From NCBI GenBank assembly GCA_009746045.1, contig RPFO01000167.1, positions 911,431-975,430 of the forward strand: DNA of 64,000 nucleotides. Reading direction: 5' to 3'. The stretch's first letter is position 1. Each line of letters starts with the position of its first letter. Origin of the DNA: Mesostigma viride (Eukaryota; Streptophyta; Mesostigmatophyceae; Mesostigmatales; Mesostigmataceae). The notes beneath the pieces were generated by a model. The model was given only the letters and a program-made list of their open reading frames with translations, was not told where the DNA came from and did not search any database. Position numbers and translations under genes: made by a program. Positions 59,415 through 64,000 of the stretch are shown here, piece by piece.

Positions 59415-62400
59415 TTACGAAATAACCCCACAATACTGCACTGTCCCTGTCGCGGCGATCGAGGCGAACACGAAGCGGAGAGCCCCCGCGTGGTCGGCGG
59501 GGTGCGTGTACGCCACGTTCGTCGCGCCCGATCCGCCGGTCGTTGTCTCTGTATAATCCATCATAGTCCGCATCTCGGAAAGGGCGAACGGCCTGTCCCT
59601 GCTGGTGGAAAAGTACTGCCTAATGGCTCCTCCTGTGCGCGCAAAGGCCACCCAGAACGGCTCGCCGCTCAGGGGCGCGTATTGGTCGTTAGTGAAGGCC
59701 ACGAGGTTGCGCTGAGATCCGGATCCGGCGCAGTGGTACACCTTTCCTGCGCTCCCCGCGGGTAGTATCATGGCCAGGGCAGAGCGCGAACCGGTGCCGT
59801 AGTTCAGGTAGGTCCCTTGCACGTTCGTGTTGGGATCCGCGTCGTTCAAGGTAGCGGAGTACGCAAACGGCCTCAGATCGTCGTCGATGATCGCCACACC
59901 CGTGAAGATGTCCAGAGGCCGGACACCTGGCTCCTGGTACCGGAACAGGACCGCGAAGTCTTGTCCTGCGTCGAAACGGAGGTCCGTGAACACGCACATG
60001 CGCGCGTGCTCGGCCTCGTACCCTTTGATCGAGTAGAAGGAGCCGTTGAGGGTGTACAGCTCGTCCACGCCCTGGTGCGGGAGAAGAACGAGCGAGTCGA
60101 TGGCGGGAGATCCCAGGGACGTGTACTGGTCCCACGTGGGAGCGACGACGCCGAAGGTGGTTCTGGAGGCCACGTTTCGGTCGTCGTCCGGATAGGCGTA
60201 CCACGAAAATCCGGCAGGGGCGCCGTAGAGGGGCTTTTCGCGCGTGGTGAGGGCGCTCCCCGCCGGCGGTTGGGCGAAGAACCAGTAGGTCTTGCTGGCG
60301 GCAAGGCCGGCACCTCCCGTTTTCGACGCGGGGTCGGCGGAGGAGTCCCACACGCCGTCGCGGCCGATCCAGATTTTGTTGTTCAGGCTGTCGTAGGCGA
60401 ACATGTACGTCCCCGACGCAGTCACCGCCGGGGACAGGGTTACCGACTCGCCCGCGCCGTCGAACCGCGCCACTCCCAGATGCAGCGTCCCTGTCGTTAC
60501 GTTCGCCAGCGTAAACTCGAAGTAGAACTTCCCCTTGGACAGAAAGTCGCGCCAGAAGACCTTGGTGTTGACCCCCCCGGCTCCGTTGAAGACGGTAAGC
60601 TTGTCGTTTGAGAATGTCGCGTCGGCCAGCGTGGAGGCGGACTGGGTCGCCGAGGACATAGCGTGAGATCCGTCGACGTCCCATTCGCACGACCCCGGGA
60701 TGTGACCGTGCACGCCCACGGTGTCGCGGTCGTACATATCCGTACCGGTGCGTACATACGGGTCGCTCACGGCCAGCGCGAGGCGCGCGGGACGCAGAGA
60801 GCCGCGCACGCCCAGACAGACGACGACGTCGTCGATGTCTACGGCGGGAGATGTCCATACTCCGTTCCGCCCGCCGAAGAACAGAGTAGGCAACGACGGA
60901 AGTACGGGGCTGGCGAGGGTCACGTCGCTGCTGACGTACCCGTCGACCGTGCACCGAATCGTCGAAGTGGTCCCGTCCGAGAAAAACGTCAGGCAGACCG
61001 CATGCCACGCCCCGTCGTTCAACACGACGCCTCCTCCGAGAGCTACCCCCACGCTCGACCCTTGCGCGCCTCCGAGTCCGTCACGGCGCGCGTACATGGT
61101 GATGGCCGACCCCGCGACCATCTGGTAGAAGTTCGCCGCGTCTCCGTAGCCCACGACAGCGCCGGACCCCGTCGTTCGCAAGCGGAAAGCGATCGAGAAG
61201 GGGCTCTCGTCGTTGGGGAACGTTCCGGGGAGGTACGCGTACGCGCCCGCCGTGGAGGACGCAGCGCACGAAAGCACGCCCGAGGAGATGACCGTCGGGT
61301 TGACAGGGACGATCGTAGCGGTACCGCCGGATCCGGAGTTCGTTCCCACACCGCCCGCGAACGTCCATCGGCCCAGCACTTCTCCCCCCAGGAGCTGGGT
61401 CTCGTCGGGGTCCACCCACGTGCCTGTCGAAAAGCAGTTGCTCGTGCTGATCCTCGTCATCTGCTTCAAACTTAGAGGCCGTTGGGCGGAGGTGGAGAGG
61501 TACATCCTCCAGTGTCCCAGGTCGTCTCTCGTGGTCGCGAGCCAGTACCTGCTGGCGTCGCTGAACGCGGAGTTGAACTGGAGGTTGGATACGGGGTCGA
61601 ACGACCCGGTGAACACCCCCGCGCGGTTGCTCTGTCCTTGCGCCGTGTTCATCAGGTACAGGGAAGCAAGAGAGGGGTTGTACGCCTTCGACAGGTCCAA
61701 GGCGTCGCTGATCTGCTGGTACGATAGGGCCTGGTTCCAGAACCGGGCGTTGTCCCAACTGGAGTAGTTCGATGTCTTGATTCTGGCGTTCGTACCTAGC
61801 CTCAGGTCTTTGGCGGAGATCGATTCTTTCACGAGCGACGGACTCGACGCCAATGTCTTCGCGACACCGTCGACTACCAGCCGGAACAAGGTGTTGTTGT
61901 TCGTCTCGTCCGTCGTACGGGTGACGACGATGCGGTAGAGCGTTCCGACGGCCAAGGTGAAGTTGTCCGTCGTGGCCACTTGCGCCGAATCGGAGGCGAT
62001 GTACAACTTGCGATTCGCGTCCACGAGCAGGTAGTGGCACGCGGTGCCCGTCCCGGGTTGCCCCAGGGACCAGATGCAGGTCTGCCGTCCGGCGTCGGCC
62101 TCGACGCGGTACTCGATACCGACCGAGAACTCGGACGAGCCGCCCGTGTACGCCCCTCCCAACGCCGATGTCGCGTAGACGGTGTTCCCCCCCTTGTCCT
62201 CGGGCAATCGCAGCTTGCCGGAGACGTACGACCCCGTTGACGCCACCGTCAGGGGATAGGACGTGTAGGTTCCCGTGTTGGCCCCACTGGAACCGGTGAA
62301 GGCCCATAACGCGTCGGGGGAGGGCGAGGGCGTGGGCGTGACGAAATAGTCGACGTCCGCCTGCGTCACGACGCTGTTGATGAACCGGATGTTGTCCCAC

Positions 62401-64000
62401 TTGGCCTGGTTGGCGACCTGGAACCGCGCGTTTGTGCCGATGCGGAACTCCTTGGTCGTCAGCGAGTGACGGACAAGAGCGGGCGTCGTCTTCAGGGTCT
62501 TCTGCGTGCCGTTGATCCACATCTTGAACAACGTGTTGTTGTCTGTAGTGACACTCGAACGGGCCACGACGATGTTGTAGGTGGTCGAGAGGGACAGCGT
62601 GAAATCGTCCGACGTCGCCACCTGTCCCGTATCGTCGCAAAGGAGGAGTTTACCTGATTGGTCGATGACGAGGTAGTGGCACGCGGTTCCGGTACCCGGT
62701 TGTCCGTACGCCCACAGACACGTGTAGGCGTACGTAGAGGAAAGCGGCGTGAAGTCGACGGAGACGGAGAAGTCGGAAGACGAGAACTCGGATCCTAGAG
62801 TGACGGTTCCGTACTTAGAGTTTCCGCCTCCATCCTCGGCGATCTGAAGCTGGTTGGAGGTGAACGACGCGTTGGCCGAGTTGGTCAAGGTCCCGCCAGC
62901 TCCGGACCCGGTGTTGGCGCCCGTGTTGGAGGAGAAGGTCCATATTCCGTTGGCGGCGATGGAGATGCCGGGAGTCCCGAGGCCGAGGAGGTTGTTGACG
63001 TCGGTCTGGGTGAACGCCTGGTTGAAGAACCGGAAGTTGTCCCATCGCACCGGGTGGCTGGAGGAGTACCTCGCGTTCGTTCCGAGACGCAGGTTCTTGT
63101 TCGTGATGTTCGCGTAAAGAATAGTCTGGTTCGTCAATAGCGTTTTCTGCACGCCGTTGATCCACAGTTTCATGAGAGTGTTGTTGTTCGTGTTATCCGT
63201 CGTACGCGATACGGTGACGTTGTACCATTGGCCAGTCGTGAACGTGAACGTGTCCGCCGTGTATACGAGCGCATTTCCCGATCCGAGCTGTAGACGACCC
63301 TCGAGCCCGCTGCTTCCGTTCACGTAACAGAAATGGCCGTTGCCTCCCGGGGTCACATCGCCGTACACCCATATCGTGGTCTGGTTGGCGCCAGAAAGCG
63401 ACTCAAAGTAGACGTTGGTCGATATCGTGAACGCGGTGAGCCCCGCGTTGAACCCCGCGCCCAAAACGACGTTCGCGTAATGGTTCGCCGTGCCCGTGTC
63501 CAGCGGGGATACCAGGCTGCCGACCTTGCCCGTGTCCGTCACTCCGATGTTCGTGAACGTCAGCGCCTCCGTCTGCGTCCCCGTGTTCGCCCCGTTCAGC
63601 GCGTTGAACGTCCACTGGCCCGGCATCGAAGCGGTAGGGTACGTCGCGGCCGGGTAGACCCCGTTGGAGATGTCCAGGATCTCGATAGCCGTAAGCTCGC
63701 GATTGAACAGCCGCACGTTGTCCCACGCGGCCTGGCTCGCCCACCTCGTCCCGGTCACGTTGCCGATAAAAAGCGCAGGGGTCGCCAGTGTCTGAGACGG
63801 GACCGTGACCGCGTTCGACTGCAGGTACTGAACGCCGTCGATCCACAGGAAAAAGCGCGCGGACGTGCTCGCGGCGCCCCCCACGTGCGTGAACACGAGG
63901 TTGTAAGTCTTTCCCTGGATGAGCGATTGGACCGACGTAAACGTCTGCGTGTTGCCGCTGACGCCGGCGGACTGCACGCGGAAAAGGCTGTCCCCGGACG
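59415..64000 (-). CDS. Giant LamG/SPRY-type surface protein, N-terminus cut by the window
   Basis: The frame is open to the window edge; the displayed part is about 1528 aa. Four LamG/concanavalin-like units of about 190 residues lie in the first 800 residues. They share NNTLxKLWINGxQKTL and LRLGTNARxxxxxxxxWDNxRFxN. Another LamG unit is near 900-1090 and a SPRY-like unit (GTLHLGVARFDGAG, YMFAYDSLNNKIWIGRDGVWD) near 1180-1290. The stop is TAA at 59415. Such domains bind sugars or proteins; adhesion to the host or a spike role is likely. The gene and its start continue beyond 64000. Confidence 0.75.
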   Translation of the reverse strand, partial: SGDSLFRVQSAGVSGNTQTFTSVQSLIQGKTYNLVFTHVGGAASTSARFFLWIDGVQYLQSNAVTVPSQTLATPALFIGNVTGTRWASQAAWDNVRLFNRELTAIEILDISNGVYPAATYPTASMPGQWTFNALNGANTGTQTEALTFTNIGVTDTGKVGSLVSPLDTGTANHYANVVLGAGFNAGLTAFTISTNVYFESLSGANQTTIWVYGDVTPGGNGHFCYVNGSSGLEGRLQLGSGNALVYTADTFTFTTGQWYNVTVSRTTDNTNNNTLMKLWINGVQKTLLTNQTILYANITNKNLRLGTNARYSSSHPVRWDNFRFFNQAFTQTDVNNLLGLGTPGISIAANGIWTFSSNTGANTGSGAGGTLTNSANASFTSNQLQIAEDGGGNSKYGTVTLGSEFSSSDFSVSVDFTPLSSTYAYTCLWAYGQPGTGTACHYLVIDQSGKLLLCDDTGQVATSDDFTLSLSTTYNIVVARSSVTTDNNTLFKMWINGTQKTLKTTPALVRHSLTTKEFRIGTNARFQVANQAKWDNIRFINSVVTQADVDYFVTPTPSPSPDALWAFTGSSGANTGTYTSYPLTVASTGSYVSGKLRLPEDKGGNTVYATSALGGAYTGGSSEFSVGIEYRVEADAGRQTCIWSLGQPGTGTACHYLLVDANRKLYIASDSAQVATTDNFTLAVGTLYRIVVTRTTDETNNNTLFRLVVDGVAKTLASSPSLVKESISAKDLRLGTNARIKTSNYSSWDNARFWNQALSYQQISDALDLSKAYNPSLASLYLMNTAQGQSNRAGVFTGSFDPVSNLQFNSAFSDASRYWLATTRDDLGHWRMYLSTSAQRPLSLKQMTRISTSNCFSTGTWVDPDETQLLGGEVLGRWTFAGGVGTNSGSGGTATIVPVNPTVISSGVLSCAASSTAGAYAYLPGTFPNDESPFSIAFRLRTTGSGAVVGYGDAANFYQMVAGSAITMYARRDGLGGAQGSSVGVALGGGVVLNDGAWHAVCLTFFSDGTTSTIRCTVDGYVSSDVTLASPVLPSLPTLFFGGRNGVWTSPAVDIDDVVVCLGVRGSLRPARLALAVSDPYVRTGTDMYDRDTVGVHGHIPGSCEWDVDGSHAMSSATQSASTLADATFSNDKLTVFNGAGGVNTKVFWRDFLSKGKFYFEFTLANVTTGTLHLGVARFDGAGESVTLSPAVTASGTYMFAYDSLNNKIWIGRDGVWDSSADPASKTGGAGLAASKTYWFFAQPPAGSALTTREKPLYGAPAGFSWYAYPDDDRNVASRTTFGVVAPTWDQYTSLGSPAIDSLVLLPHQGVDELYTLNGSFYSIKGYEAEHARMCVFTDLRFDAGQDFAVLFRYQEPGVRPLDIFTGVAIIDDDLRPFAYSATLNDADPNTNVQGTYLNYGTGSRSALAMILPAGSAGKVYHCAGSGSQRNLVAFTNDQYAPLSGEPFWVAFARTGGAIRQYFSTSRDRPFALSEMRTMMDYTETTTGGSGATNVAYTHPADHAGALRFVFASIAATGTVQYCGVIS

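Overview
The window looks like one end of a GC-rich linear double-stranded DNA virus of the Nucleocytoviricota type, probably infecting a protist; I cannot place it in a named family. The main evidence is a poxvirus D6/D11-like SF2 helicase, viral-style zinc-finger, RING, MYND and F-box-like proteins, a KilA-N/BRO-like protein, a ribonucleotide reductase, large LamG-type virion-surface proteins, TATA-box promoters, AATAAA 3' signals, GT-AG introns and palindromic telomere-like sequences. No tRNA, rRNA or CRISPR array was seen.

Region 1 (1-20527) is built from repeated, inverted copies of one terminal unit of about 5.5 kb. The intact copy (15014-20527) carries a RING/SIAH-like gene, a RING-type acidic protein gene and a coiled-coil gene. 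Perfect small palindromes at 877-887 and 15009-15019 lie where two copies meet head to head, and their 11-nt central loops are exact reverse complements, like flip/flop hairpin telomeres. A 231-bp tandem array (6378-9552) inverts at about 8872, where two copies meet tail to tail. Every gene copy left of 15014 is broken by small indels, while the copy right of it is intact. This part is therefore either a replicative concatemer or defective genome, or an imperfect long-read assembly through hairpin ends.

Region 2 (20528-33511) is accessory and subterminal. It holds two paralogous Cys-rich proteins, an acidic Gln/Ser-rich protein, a five-copy 125-bp repeat, a 1.5-kb non-coding inverted repeat, F-box-like and MYND genes, a small membrane protein, a KilA-N/BRO-like protein and a tandem pair of zinc-motif genes. 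Many promoters here have TATAAAA about 55-130 nt before the ATG and are full of CCCGTGG words.

Region 3 (33516-50380) is denser and looks like late, structural or core genes: a 1357-aa polyproline protein, a 1564-aa coiled-coil protein, a Cys/His repeat protein, several small membrane or unknown proteins, two very small ORFs and the helicase. Several genes here have an AT-rich box only 10-20 nt before the ATG.

Region 4 (50443-64000) holds a PAN-domain membrane-anchored protein and a row of four small single-pass membrane proteins. It then has a class II (B12-type) ribonucleotide reductase whose active-site codon is split by a 755-nt intron carrying an antisense HNH endonuclease. A phage-tail-fibre-like protein and a giant LamG/SPRY protein that runs off the window follow. 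Together these suggest nucleotide supply plus a virion envelope and adhesion module.
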